A stretch of 64,000 nt of DNA from Liolophura sinensis (GCF_032854445.1 NC_088305.1:20029606-20093605); one strand, 5' to 3'. Shown: positions 22,069 to 33,611, counted from the first letter of the stretch. The notes: a model not told the origin generated them from the sequence alone. Program-made: numbers and translations.

Positions 22069-22330
22069 ATTTATTTATTTATTTGTTTGATTAGTGTTTT
22101 ACGCCGTACTATAGAATGTTTTCACTTATACGGCAGCCAGCATTATGGCAGGAAGAAATCGGGCTGAGCCCGAGGGAAACCCACGACCATCTGCAGGTTG
22201 CTGCCAGGCTTTCCACATACGACCGCAGAGGAAACCAGCATGAGAACTTGAACTCATAGTGATCGCATTGGTGAGAGGCTTCTGGTTCATAGCGCCGCGC
22301 TGGCACGCTAACCACCTCGACTGAACCGAC
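22069..22330 (-). mobile_element. SINE family A, near full length
   Basis: Tail TTATTTATTTATTTG, core with ACGCCGTACTATAGAATG and CAGCCAGCATTATGG, then ACGACCATCTGCAGGTTGC and a head with TTGAACTCATAG and CGCTGGCACGCTAACC. Minus strand. Confidence 0.85.
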
Positions 22331-22589
22331 GTGTTGCTAGGAGACCAGCGATATATTAACAAATCATTTCTAAAACTCTCAAATTTAGAATCGCGCAGTT
22401 TATAAATATCGCTCGTGGTATATATAGACTTTGTAGCGTTTCCCAGGAGGACTGTGTGTCACTCATTCTCCTAGTCCATCAAACCTTCATAAAACAGTTT
22501 TCTGGTCAGGAATTTGTTTTTCAAAAGCTCGTCGTGCTGAAGTGATAATTCATACAAATTACACATCAAGTTTGACTTCGTGCGTTTTA

Positions 22590-22700
22590 CGCAGAGTAAT
22601 GGCCGTTTTTATACACTTTGGATATTTGTTTCAAAACGGTTCATCGTATTGAATTGAAACTTGGCGCGTGACTTCACCATGACAAGTTTTTACGAATTTC
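22590..22700. repeat. Single copy of the GGTTCATCGTATTGAAATTG-type dispersed repeat
   Basis: GGCCGTTTTTATACACTTTG, AAAACGGTTCATCGTATTGA, ATTGAAACTTGG, GACTTCACCATGACAAG closely follow the unit of the degenerate array at 41940-42480. It is probably one dispersed copy of the same element. Confidence 0.55.
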
Positions 22701-22782
22701 AACAGAAAACTATCTCACGTATATACCTAATGAATTTCATATTTTAGCAGGAGGCCATGGCACCTCACGAACATCGTTCACT

Positions 22783-23166
22783 CAAAAATTTAATCTGTTA
22801 ATTTTTAACAGAGGCTCTGTCTGAGTGATGGTGGAATGTATTCTGTTACTGTAACATAATATTCTATTATATATTCAGCATAATATTTATTTATTTATTT
22901 GATTGGTGTTTTACGCCGTACTCAAGAATATTTCACTTATACAACGGCGGTCAGCATTATGGTGGGTGGAAACTGGGCAGACCCCGGGGCAAACCCACAA
23001 CCATCCGCAGGTTTCAGCATAATATTGTTAGTCTAATAGAAGCGTTGTGTTGAATTAATAGAATATGTGTGTTGTATTTAACAGAGCTATCTGCAGCAAT
23101 AGCAGAATAAATTCTAGTATCACCCAGACAACAGACTTTCTGTTAAAATGAACAAATTAATTTCTA
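22783..23166. mobile_element. MITE-like element with terminal inverted repeats, carrying a SINE insertion
   Basis: The left end (22783-22845) and the reverse complement of the right end (23105-23166) share AATTTTTAACAG-like, CTGTTGTCTGAGTGATG-like and AGAATGTATTCTG-like words over about 60 bp. The same ends occur at 48126-48372. No coding capacity is present, so it would depend on a transposase elsewhere. A family A SINE sits in its middle. Confidence 0.8.
22887..23012 (-). mobile_element. 5'-truncated SINE family A nested in the MITE, with target-site duplication
   Basis: The tail starts at TTATTTATTTATTTGATTGG and the copy ends abruptly within CCATCCGCAGGT. TTCAGCATAATAT occurs at 22874-22886 and again at 23013-23025, a 13-bp duplication exactly at the element's edges. 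Without this insert the two MITE halves join. Confidence 0.9.
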
Positions 23167-23304
23167 GTGTAAGCTGTTGATCGATTTGGTATACCTCATT
23201 TAGGCATCGTACTGACCACCACTATTATCCACGTAAAGCAGCCGATATAACATTTAAACAACGCATAAATTAATATACGTAAATTAACATATATTAATAT
23301 ATAT

Positions 23305-23397
23305 TTCCTCCCACCATAATGCTGGTCGAGTCGTATAAGTGAAATATTCTTGAGTACGGCGTAAAACACCAATCAAATAAATAAATAAATAAATAAA
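23305..23397 (+). mobile_element. SINE family A, 3' end only
   Basis: It begins within the core at TCCTCCCACCATAATGCTGG and ends in AAATAAATAAATAAATAAAATG. It is strongly truncated at its 5' end. I do not see a clear target-site duplication in the TA-rich flank. Confidence 0.8.
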
Positions 23398-23639
23398 ATG
23401 AAAAGCAAATCTAGAACTGCATGCACTTATACGGCTTCCAAGCGATCTGTACACACAGCCAATATAGTCCACATTCTCAAACTTCCCACTTTCTCCACCA
23501 CAGACCGTTCAAATCTATTAGTTTTATGCTATCCTAACAAAACCCAAGGTTTGTCTAATACCAACAAAAAATAGACGTGATCCATATTAGACAAAAAAGT
23601 TTCGAACGAGTGTATTGCATGTAACATGACGTCCTGATC

Positions 23640-24240
23640 ACGAGTCCTGTCTTATTGTTTCCACGCAAGATGTACTTATGTCGCAAATTGCCATCAGAAA
23701 TAAAAAATTTGCAGTTTTCTTCCATAATTGTAGGTCACGTTGCTGGAAACAAACAGCTGTAAAGTTCAAAATTGCTGAGTGGAAGGGACTATATATCTAC
23801 AGTATGAAATTGCTGAAAATTTGTGAAATGTCTTAATAAATAAGAAGATGATTGACGTCGGAAAATTGACATTAAGCAGATCGAGCCGGGTTTGTATCGT
23901 TCGCGAAATTCAGTCATGTCAGAGTTCGCTCCCAGCCTACCGAATTTGTCACGTGATTACAGTTTTCTGAATTTAAATATTTTAAATTTAAATTTTTTTT
24001 GATGTACTGATCACTAAACTGGTCTTTTTACTTTTCTCTGATGCACAGTTTTGTCGCGAATTGCCATTAAAGTCCGAAAAAGTGCAGTTGTCGCTCATAT
24101 TTGAAGGTCACGTGACACAAAACCGGCACAGCTGTAAAGCTGAAAATGGCCGTGCAAAAGCTATATGTGTACTGTATGAGTGCGGAAAATCGTTGAAGTG
24201 TCTTAATAAATGCGGGAGTTGCAGTGCTTCAAAAATTATC
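23640..24240. repeat. Diverged direct duplication of about 200 bp
   Basis: The blocks 23640-23850 and 24005-24215 share TGTCGCAAATTGCCAT / TGTCGCGAATTGCCAT, GTAGGTCACGT / GAAGGTCACGTG, ACAGCTGTAAAG and GTCTTAATAAAT in the same order and spacing. An old tandem duplication or two copies of an uncharacterised element would explain it. Confidence 0.7.
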
Positions 24241-24689
24241 CAAAGGCCGATTAACTGTATTTGGCACTTTGGCGTCCCCATGTTATATAATGCCTTTTAA
24301 ATACATTTATGTCTAGGATGAATGTGCGAATAAAGAAAGTTTGTTTTTTCTGCCTTTACCGGTTTTGGAGATACTGCAATTTTACGAGCTGACTATGAAT
24401 AAAAATAACAAGTTTTTAAACGCATTTTAATGGCAAAACCAACAGTCGTAGCTGTGCGGTCCTATCCGTGAGGTCAAAAATGAAGATCTGTGGTTGATCT
24501 ATTTACTGACCAGTTTTCAGCTTCATAGCTATTACCGTGTCCGGCCACGCGACATTTGAAAAATGACACTGAAATGAGTTATAATTGTAATTTAAAGAAA
24601 AACTTTAAATCGCAAGAAAGAAACTAAAACCACGGGTTGTATTAGCAAGCCAAACCACATCTAAGTGCTGTCGGGTTTTTTTTTTTTTT

Positions 24690-25045
24690 ATTCAAAATTC
24701 ATCCACAGTCCATCACGTGACTAAAACGACCAACAGCGAGCTTACACATTTCTCAACCGATTTGCATAACATTTTCAATCCTAATACCCCAGTAGCCTTG
24801 TACACGCATATCAGTTTTCAGTGCAATCTGATCAGCGGTTCTGGAGAAGAAGTTGTTTTAAGATTTCTATACTGCTCCAATATGGTGGAAAAGTGTAGCC
24901 CAAGCGATTTGGTAAGGAACATGCGTAGAAAGTTAACAGCTGTGACAGCCAGTTTTCTCGCAAAACGAAAGAAAAGAGTTGTCAGAGAAGAAGAAAAATA
25001 TTCTGAGCAAGAACAATAGTCTTCTGAGCGAAGCTTAGAAGCCTA
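24690..25045 (+). mobile_element. Candidate repeat element ending in a hairpin
   Basis: A T tract is followed by a plus-strand frame (24717-25019, 100 codons) rich in Lys/Arg/Glu near its end. It then meets a hairpin at 25017-25045 with arms TAGTCTTCTGAGC and GCTTAGAAGCCTA around GAA. The frame matches no protein family I know. The layout of an A/G-rich run before a terminal hairpin suggests a non-autonomous element rather than a gene. Confidence 0.4.
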
Positions 25046-25231
25046 AGTAGAAATGTCTGGTTTTAGATTCTATTTCAGTATACTACATGCAGAGCAATCT
25101 AATAGTGACATGGGAATTTTATAACCTTGGGCAACACCTTGGTGCTGGTATATGGAGACACACATCCCGCTTTGGGAAATCATGGATAGTTTAACTAGGC
25201 AGTTAAATAGCATATAATGGCCTATACGCCA

Positions 25232-25595
25232 TTCAAACAGTTGTGAGTGAGTGAGTGTTTGGGGTTTAACGTCGTACTGAACAATTTTTCAGTCATATAA
25301 CGACGAAAGAATCCTTAGAGTACATGTAATGTGCCTCCTTGCTGCAGGACGAATTTCCATCGCTCTTTTATCTAGTGCTACTTCGCTGAGACGACTTACC
25401 AAAGGTAAGTGAGACACCCTGTTTGAGCCATTATATACTGCTAGGGGTCAACCAGTCTTTGCACTATCCCCTTTATGCTGAACGCCAAACGATGAAATTA
25501 CAACGTCCTCTTTTAAGGTCTTAGGTGTGACTGGACCCAGGATTGACCCTGGATCTACCGTTCCCGAAGCGGACGTTGTATCAAACAAACTGTAG
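25232..25595 (-). mobile_element. SINE family C copy
   Basis: GTGAGTGAGTGTTTGGGGTT at the low end, then CGTACTGAACAATTTTTCAG, and a tRNA-like head in reverse at the high end (CTACCGTTCCCGAAGCGGAC). It matches 2448-2810 over its length. Possible flanking repeat TTCAAACAGTTGT / TCAAACAAACTGT is imperfect. Confidence 0.8.
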
Positions 25596-26540
25596 CGAGA
25601 AAACTATAGGCCTATATATGATATTGATGACAGCTGAAAATGGTCCAACCTCTACGTAAAGAACACATCTTGGGCTACAATTTGGTGCTAATTACCGGTT
25701 TCTAGCTCTCATAGTTTTCCATTTACAGCCCATTAAAATTATGTAACTACAATACCTTAACATTTTTTACTATATTTTAAAAAGTCACAAACATAGGCGG
25801 AAACAAAAGAAGGTTCGGAAGCAGCCGTCCAGAATACACCAAAGTTATATCAAAATTCAAATATTTTTGTGACGTCATGCGTATTTAACCACTGGCGAGA
25901 ATCTAAAGTTTTTAACGTATTTTGGTATCTTTTTCAAACTTTTATAATAGTGTTGCTCTACATGTATATCACATTTTAAAAGGATCTATCCACTGGTTTT
26001 CAGAAGAATATGTTTAAAGGTTTTGCTCGAAAACCTATATGGCCGCCAAACAAAGTTACGTAGGATAACAAACTTCAAAACTGTAGAAGATAACAGCTGC
26101 TAAAATTTTGCTGCCAATCATTTTTAATAACTGCGATTTGCAGTTTTACTAGAAAACCGACAAAAGTGAACCATTGCATGAAGATGGGCATAAAATGATA
26201 GCTGTATGGTTGGATAAGGGGGGATAATTTTGACAAAAAATGTGGTTGTCAGTAGTGTAACAGGGGTTGTCTGCTCTTGGGTTAGTGCATCCCTCTTTCT
26301 ATTGCGTCAGTGATCGTCAGTGATTGTCATCTCAGTGATTGAGTACGTTCAAACTTGCGGAGCGTAACACGACGAAGTGCAGAGTCGTGAAAAATCTACA
26401 AGCGGTGTCCCGTGCGATGCACTTTTCGTGATTCGGTGGGTAAGTTTTTAAAAAAGGAAATTGGACTATACAAGCACGATTTTGAAGACGGAATTTCTCT
26501 GTCTCTCACCATTCGTTGACCTGGAATTGCTGACACTAAG
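25596..26540. other. Intergenic, nothing recognised
   Basis: AT-rich non-coding sequence. A short run with CAGTGATCGTCAGTGATTG at 26306-26340 is a minor local repeat. Confidence 0.45.
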
Positions 26541-26547
26541 CAACCTT

Positions 26548-26760
26548 TGTTGATTTATTTATTTGATTGGTTTTTTACACCGTTTTCTATCAGTAAGATA
26601 TATGCATGCATATCTTAACGTCAAATGTGAATAACTTCATCAGAAGATTGCCAAGGGTCGATGGTTTTTCCCCTCTGCCCATTAAAATAACCGCAATTAT
26701 GTAAGTGAACATTTCTTGAGTAAGGCAGTAAACAACATTCAAATAAATAAACCAAAACGA
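26548..26760. mobile_element. Two opposed SINE family A fragments
   Basis: TTGATTTATTTATTTGATTGG at 26548 is a minus-strand tail. From about 26640 to 26755 a plus-strand core and tail follow (GTAAGTGAACATTTCTTGAGTA, AAATAAATAAACC). The two are head to head, so together they form a loose inverted repeat. Confidence 0.6.
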
Positions 26761-26829
26761 TGTCGGAAACATGTCACATATAGTATACATGTATTCTTTT
26801 TGTACATGTTTAATGAACTAAATTTGGTG

Positions 26830-26985
26830 GTTTGGCTTTAGCTCTTAGGATCTAGGCCTTAAAACAGATATTCGAATACCAGCTGTCAACCAAAATGGGC
26901 GTTCTGGGTCAATAATCGCAAGGCCCATTCCTAAAACGACGTTTAATACCAAACGGGCTCTAAGAACTAAGAAACTATATACAGC
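26830..26985 (+). repeat. Dispersed repeat, partner of 45170-45275 in opposite orientation
   Basis: AAAACAGATATTCG, GTCAACCAAAATGGGCGTTC, AAGGCCCATTCCTAAAACGA and AAGAACTAAGAAAC match the reverse complement of the 45.2-kb stretch over about 110 bp. It is an unidentified mobile sequence. Confidence 0.65.
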
Positions 26986-27109
26986 ATGAAAGTAGGTCGG
27001 AATCATGCAAAGAGAAATATTCAACGGTTTAGGATAGGTGATCTGACGTGGTTAGATGCGATCAATTTGCGAAAAGGCGCAATTTCACCAAAATGTGCAG
27101 GTGACGTAC

Positions 27110-27630
27110 AGTTTGCACAAACAATCGACAGACTGCTCATGAACCCGTGGACAAATTCGCTAATACCGTCGCCTGACTGACTCTGAACCCTTTGCTCAAA
27201 AACCATCGACGCACTGCTGACAGTCCTCGGGAAACCTTTGTAAACTGTTTAATATGAGCCTACTGGAGTCTTAATGAACCACGGGCTGAATGTTCGTTAA
27301 ATCGTTTTCTATTTAAAGGAACCAACGACAGGGTGTTCAGTAGCCCATGTGTGGTGTACAGGAACCAACAGAGTGTTCCTCGCGCTTGTATATTCTACTT
27401 AAAATACTCGAAGCCGAAAGTCATCGGAATGCAAACAATTCCTAAAAATCGTCAACAGACTCTCTATGAACCCTTTGGGAATGCGCACAAAACATCAACA
27501 GAGTGTCCATGAACCCTTGAATGATCCGCAAGAACCATCCACAATCGGCCCATGAACCCTTGGGAAATCCACAGGGACAAACTCGTCCCGAGTCTTTGAA
27601 CACTCGGCGGGAACCACTGATGCATTCTTA
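27110..27630. repeat. Degenerate minisatellite, unit about 45 bp
   Basis: Phrases such as CATGAACCCTTGGGAA, ATCAACAGAGTGTCCATGAA and CATCGACGCACTGCTG recur at about 45-bp spacing with many changes. The best-kept copies are at 27460-27570. No coding pattern. Confidence 0.6.
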
Positions 27631-28114
27631 ATGAGGCTGACACTATCCATGAGTGAAAGTCGTTGTGTTCGTCCCACATTTTTGATTGAAATGGCTATGT
27701 TGAAAACCCATACAAAGGCCGTTATGTATCAAAAAAGTTTTGAAGTTGTGAAAACAGATGAATGTGTCTATTGTACAGAGCCATAAAAGTGACATTTTGA
27801 AAAAAAAATATTGGCAAGAGGAAAACATATTACATAGTGAAAAAAAAGCTGTTTTTACACCCAACTTTAAAGGTCGGAGTCCTGACATAATTGACCAATC
27901 ATAATTAAGGGTTACACTATAATCTCATCTATATATAGGGAACTGTTGCCTGATCGTCAGTACCATTATGCTCTTCCCTCAAATGTTTTTTTTTTTCACC
28001 ATGTCAATTTTTTTTATCTGCAAAACATGTGTTCAGGTCCAAAATTTTTTTTCACAATGTCACTTTTACGGCTCCGAACTATTGTATTGTTATTTGAAAT
28101 ATTTTGATTTGATT

Positions 28115-28275
28115 TAAGCTTTGATAGATTGATTGTTGTGTAGCGCCGTACTCAAAAATTTTCACTTACACGATGGCGGTGAGTTTTGTGAGTGGAGGAA
28201 ACCGGAATCCCCAGGGTAAACCACATACCTTCGACATGATAGTGACGAACTTTCCTACACACGATATGCACACCG
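28115..28275 (-). mobile_element. SINE family B copy
   Basis: GATTGATTGTTGTGTAGCGC, CGTACTCAAAAATTTTCACT, CGATGGCGGTGAGTTTTGTG, GGAGGAAACCGGAATCCCCAG then ACCTTCGACATGATAG. The part beyond the core differs from family A. A degenerate tRNA-like word (TGGTCTAGTTGTGAAAGG, minus strand) lies at 28449-28466. Confidence 0.65.
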
Positions 28276-28949
28276 TATTAAGACAAGTGGTCTTCAACGA
28301 ACGTTAGACTTTGCAAGCAACCAAAAGAAAGTTGTCGACCGCTTGTTGCTGTAACTGTTTAAGCCCCTTCAAGCACAAAAATTCTCCGTGCAAGGCCGCC
28401 TTTGAACCAAAACTCTGTGTGTCCGAGGGATTGAAGAACACGCGCCTTTCACAACTAGACCATTAATACTAGACTGCGTTGATCTTATGGTTACGGCTTT
28501 TAACCTTGACATTTTAGGTGTTTTGTACATCGGACCTACTTCATCAAAGCTCCCCCGCATAGTTCAGTTTTATCCCCCAGTAATCAGATTTGTTACATGG
28601 CTAATACTCATACCACCTGAGCTTTTTAATCTTATATCAACAGAACAATATATTTCTGACCTTTAATGAAAACATATGGACCGATTTCACAATAAATCTG
28701 GTTTTGATTTGAGTTATTTTGTTATCTGGTTATTTGTTTTGCGCCATATAAAGCGGTTAGAATTGGGGAATGCTATTTTGAGATAAATTTATGGAAATGT
28801 GAATTTCTGGTGTTATGGAATTCGTACCTGGAGCATTTATGATTTATTCATATATACAGGCCTTTCCGAACTGTCAATCAAGAACACGCAATTGATCAAC
28901 CATAAGCAGTATATACACTTGGTTACAAATGTTCCATCTTTCTGTGACG

Positions 28950-30980
28950 TCATGAGGTGACAATTGCTTTCACTGGGAATGGAATGAAAAGTAACGTTGC
29001 CACGAGAAGGGGTGGTGAGACATCGGATGTGTTGGATCCATCCATTGTCTGTCATTACAGAAACGGTGACTTGTCATTTCCCCGGTTATATAGACTGTTG
29101 TTACCACAAACGGTGACTTGTGTACTGAAGTTTGAAATTCTCACTGAAGTCAAAAATGGCTTTGAAGAATCGGCCCCCGAGATCTAAATGATTTATGACG
29201 AGGCCATGGTCAGCTGTTGTACCACAAGGTTATTTCATCCCAACAATAATACCGATGTTCTGTGTCGTGGGAGTGACGCCATATGGGTTGTATGGGTTAC
29301 CACAGCTGCGCCCCAGACCTTTCTCCAGTGCATTTTACGTGTATTGTAAACTTGAACTCGCACCTACAAGCACCCCCCACCCCGTCCCCACCACCAACCT
29401 CTCCCTCACCTTTGCTATATATGTATACTATCATGTTATCGACCATTGAGCTGTAGAATCAATAATTTTAATATGAGGCTTAGCAGGATGTGTTTTGACT
29501 GTCCAGCGCTGGTCATTTTGTTTCCAACCTTATGTATATCTTCGAAGAACCAAAGATGTCATTTAATGAAGATGAGTTTCGAACTTCTGTGACACCATAC
29601 TCCCATTACCGAGACGTTTAACTTGAAATCAGACATTTGATGATTTTTGTCCGTGTCTGAAAACGGTGATTGGCTTACACATTTCGATTTGCAGAAACGG
29701 CGACTTCATATCTTCAACTTGGAGAATGTTCTTTCTTGAAACTGGCCCGACGTTTGAGGCCTTCCTTTGGGCAATGGGTTTTCTAACATGATGTTTCGTC
29801 ATGTCTTCCGCAAAGAGACTGTTGTCGCTGCACTGGTTTTACTCTCTGTGACGACATTTGTTATTTTGTCCATTCCGGAAACGGTAGCTTGTTGTTGCCT
29901 CCACATATAGAGTGTCCTTTTCAGAAATGGTGACAACCTCTTGTTGTCTTTTGTAGTGTCAATAAACGTAATTCCGCTTATATAAACCTCCAGAAACACT
30001 GACATGTTATTTCTTCCGCTAGGACACTGCCTTTACCAGAAACACGACTTAACATTTCTTCCGCTTGCAGACTGCCTTTTCCAAAATCGGCGACTTGTCA
30101 TTTTCCAGGAGACGTATATTGTCTTTTCCAAAAAGGGTGACTCGAAATTCTTCCGCTGAGTACATAGCTTTTTCCAGAAACGGTGAATTGACATTTCTCC
30201 CTCTACGGACGTTGCCCTTTCCGGAAATTGTGACATGACATTTCCTCCGATAAAGACATTGTCTTTAGCCGAAACGGCATCTCGACATTCCTTCCAAAAA
30301 CGGTGAGTCATTTTCCAGGGGTGCGGCTTGTCATTTCTTCCGAGACGTATATTGGCTTTTTCACAAACTCTGACTTGAAATTTCTTCCGCCAAGCACATA
30401 TCTTTTCCAGAAAAGGTGACCTGACATTTCGTCCGCTGAGGACATTGTCTTGTTCAGAAACGGTGACTTGACATTCCTTTTCCTATGGACATTGCATTTT
30501 TGAGAAGCCATGGCTTATCATTCCTTCCGATAAGGACATTTGCTTTTTCCCGAAACGGTGACTTGACGTTCCTTCCGATAACGACATTGCCTTTGACAGA
30601 AACAGCGACCTGACGTTTCTTCCGCTGACATTGTCTTTATCAGAAACAGTGACTTAACATTTCTTCTTCTATGGACATTGCTTTTTTCAGCAGCCATGGC
30701 TTATCATTCCTTCCGATAAGGACATTGCTTTTTCCAGAAACGGGACCTGACGTTCCTTCCGATAACGACATTGCCTTCGACAGAAACGGTGACCTGATAT
30801 CAGACTGTCATTTCTTCTGCCAGGGTATATTGCATTTTCTAAAAACATTGTTATTTATCATTTCTTCCTGTTATAAACTGCCTTTTCCACATAGAGTTAA
30901 CTGTTGCGTCGTCTTCTACGGGCACTGACTTTTCCAGAAACGATGAATTGAAATTTTTTCCTCTATAGAACATTGCTTTT
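28950..30980. repeat. Long degenerate repeat region with GAAACGGTGACTTG motif
   Basis: The phrases CCAGAAACGGTGACTTGACA, TTTCTTCCGCT and AAGGACATTGCCTTT recur dozens of times. They are dense and fairly regular from about 29990 to 30820 (spacing about 46-60 bp) and sparse before that. The block from 30480 to 30560 recurs at 30670-30750. Minus-strand frames here translate to FLEKTIYV-like repeats and are by-products. Confidence 0.75.
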
Positions 30981-30999
30981 TCAAGAAAAAGTGAATTGT

Positions 31000-32330
31000 C
31001 ATAACTCCAAAAATGCAAGTCATAATGGTATTGATATTCTGTATTTCATTAAATTCATCTCTAGGGTATATTGCTGATGTTTGTTGCATGAATACAGAAT
31101 ATTATACCTTTCTATATGGCTTCAATTGTTATTCGTAGTTGGTATTATTTTTTTCGATAAAACTGTTTCCAATTACAGCTTGTCAACTTTATTGTCCAGG
31201 CTTCGATACATTTCTTGACGGGTCTCGCTCTAATACCGTATTTTGTGTATTTTTTTTTAGTCATGCAATATATACCTTATATATCAACCGTATTTTGGGT
31301 ATTTTATTTACTTCCACTGAAAAATGTCATTTTAGGGAGGCGTATATTTTATATATACAAAAATTGATAAATATATATTTAAGGTTCCGTGTGTCCTTCA
31401 TTATTCAAGAGAGGTCTCTACGTACACCTGTCAAGTTGGCTTGACGTGAAACCTGTATGAGGCGGGAGTGGCGTACTGGCCTTGTTGTGAGGGAGGACAG
31501 GTAGGGCTTAGATTTGGGTGGGTGGTTACAAGAAGACAAATGGCAGCCTTGTTACGATTAAGAACAAGTTGTATCTTGCCATTTAGAGCTTGATCTGTTT
31601 TCGTCTTAAAATCTATCTTCTGGCTGCGTGACCATGTTTCGCTAATCTGATTGGCTGTAGAGAGCTAGAGCTCCAAAAACACTGATCAATGATCGTCTAG
31701 TCCTGCGCTGTCATAAAAGCCAACAGCTACTCACCTAGGTGTATTTATACCTCTACGTTTTTTACAATGGCTTTTGGAAAGCAGGTCAAAATTCAGTTAC
31801 CACAAATAATGGTATCGCTGACGTCAATAGTAATACTAGATATCGAACGCTACATTAAAAAATAAAATCTGTAATACTGGGTCAAATTTAACCTAATATC
31901 ATGTATGTAAGATAACTGTTGAATTAATGTAATACATTTGTTATATTTAACTCACAGAATAATCTGCTGCCTTAACAGAATACTTTTTATCATTTCTGTT
32001 AAATTCAACAGATTGTGATTATCATCATTATTGATTTTGGCGAGTACATTTCTAGCTTCCACAATCACATTTATAGGCAATCACTAAAACGCATATGTAA
32101 GGTTATTAGAACGATTCATTTACCCGCAGTTTGTTGAAAGCAAGAATCCTGAGTATTAACTATGCTCGTGCGAACACCTGGATGTTGTTGTGCTAGACTG
32201 TGAATCTATACAAGCGTTTAACCGCACGTACTATAAACACAGCCAACAATGTTTGCTTTGGTGACCTATATTATATTGGCATCACTGTAACGCCTGTATG
32301 CCAATATCGATTTTCTATGGAATCCCCCTC
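31000..32330. other. Intergenic, nothing firm
   Basis: AT-rich non-coding DNA. At 31910-32035 the words TTAAATTCAACAG, TAACAGAATAC and TATATTTAACTCACAGAA recall the inner part of the MITE at 48.1 kb, but ends are missing. Confidence 0.4.
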
Positions 32331-32832
32331 TCTGCAGCCTCTACATCAATACGGCGCGCGCGCCTACGCACACAAAACTGGTGACGTCATCGGTATCAGT
32401 GTCCCTGGCAATGTGCGTAATAGCTGTAAGACGACGTCGCCAACTCCGCTAAGAGAAGCTAACTGTGTCAGAGAGAACTCTGCTAAGTTTAGATCCAGTT
32501 GCATCACAGATCATTTACACTGGAGAGGAGACAATCCGATTGCTTTCATGCATACGGCAGGGTGTTTCTAGGAAACCGCAAGACGGAATTTCACGAGAAT
32601 TCACCGCTTTAGCGTCATGGGGTGATTTCTGCAGCTATAGCGCGTACCGCGTTAAGCCACGGGACAAGAGGCATTAATAGTGCGCATGTCCTGTGAAAAA
32701 AGATAATAAACTTCGATCGATGCGAATGCGTCATATTGTTTTCCGACATCCCAGAATGGAAGAAGGAGAAGAAAAAAAGAAAAACACAACGCTCCGTTCA
32801 GTCGCTAAGAGGAAAATCAATACTGTGTAATA

Positions 32833-33023
32833 TGGAGGAAGAGGAGAAGCGTTTATCTACTGATCTGCGTTGCGATCAGCACGCTGATCTAGCCATTGCC
32901 ACAGTGTTTCTGCTGTGTTACACGTACATGCACATCCGCCCACGCAGACACACAGAAATAGCTCGCTTAACCTGGATGGCCGACCGGTACAGCTTACTGG
33001 AAATAGGTGATACCAAACTGTGA
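32833..33023 (+). CDS. Weak candidate exon, unknown product
   Basis: A plus-strand frame starts ATGGAGGAAGAGGAGAAGCG and runs 63 codons (MEEEEKRLSTDLRCDQHADL to a stop after GDTKL). It lies in the least AT-rich part of this desert, which also holds a GTGACGTCAT (CRE-like) word at 32382-32391. I recognise no family and no strong splice donor follows. It may be a chance frame; I list it only because its composition differs from the surroundings. Confidence 0.2.
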
Positions 33024-33244
33024 TGGAACCACTGCCTTCTGGAGAAACCTTGGAGCACTGGGTCACAGGATTTCTCTTCCCTTCATGCATAACGTTCACT
33101 TCTCTTCAATCCGCGTTAAACCAATCGCGGGTAGCATCGCAGACATGCTAATTAATAGCTTTTGATAACATCGGGAATTTTCCACTTCGCAGGTATGATG
33201 AACGGTAACGACATTAATTGCTGACGCTATACTTCGCAGATATT

Positions 33245-33495
33245 TTTTTATTTATTTATTTTATTCTACGCCTTACAGAAAAGTATTTCACTTATTCGAC
33301 TGCAGCCAGCATTGTGTTGGGAGGAAATCGGGAGGAGCTCAGAGGAAACCCAGGACTATCCGCAGGTTGCTAACAGACCTAGCACCGCTGGAGAGGAAGC
33401 CAGTATGCAGGAGATAGACTTGAACTCACAGCGACCACATTTGTGAAAGGCTCCTTAGCTATTGCACCGCGCTGACACGGTAACACTCGGCCACG
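33245..33495 (-). mobile_element. SINE family A, near full length
   Basis: Tail TTTATTTATTTATTTTATTC, core TTTCACTTATTCGACTGCAG and CAGCATTGTGTTGGG, then CTATCCGCAGGTTGC and a head with TTGAACTCACAGCGACC and CTCGGCCACGAAGG. Minus strand. Confidence 0.85.
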
Positions 33496-33611
33496 AAGGT
33501 TACTTCATAGATTTGTTGTTCATCAGTCGTCGTCGGCCAATATAGAAATACTATGTGCGCTTTCTGTATTGTTTTGTTCAGGTGGGTGTGTTGGGTGGAG
33601 GTGTCTTTTTG

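Noticed and set aside
24717-25019. Plus-strand 100-codon frame as a coding gene
   Set aside because: No known domain, and it ends in a hairpin typical of a repeat terminus; treated as part of a repeat element.
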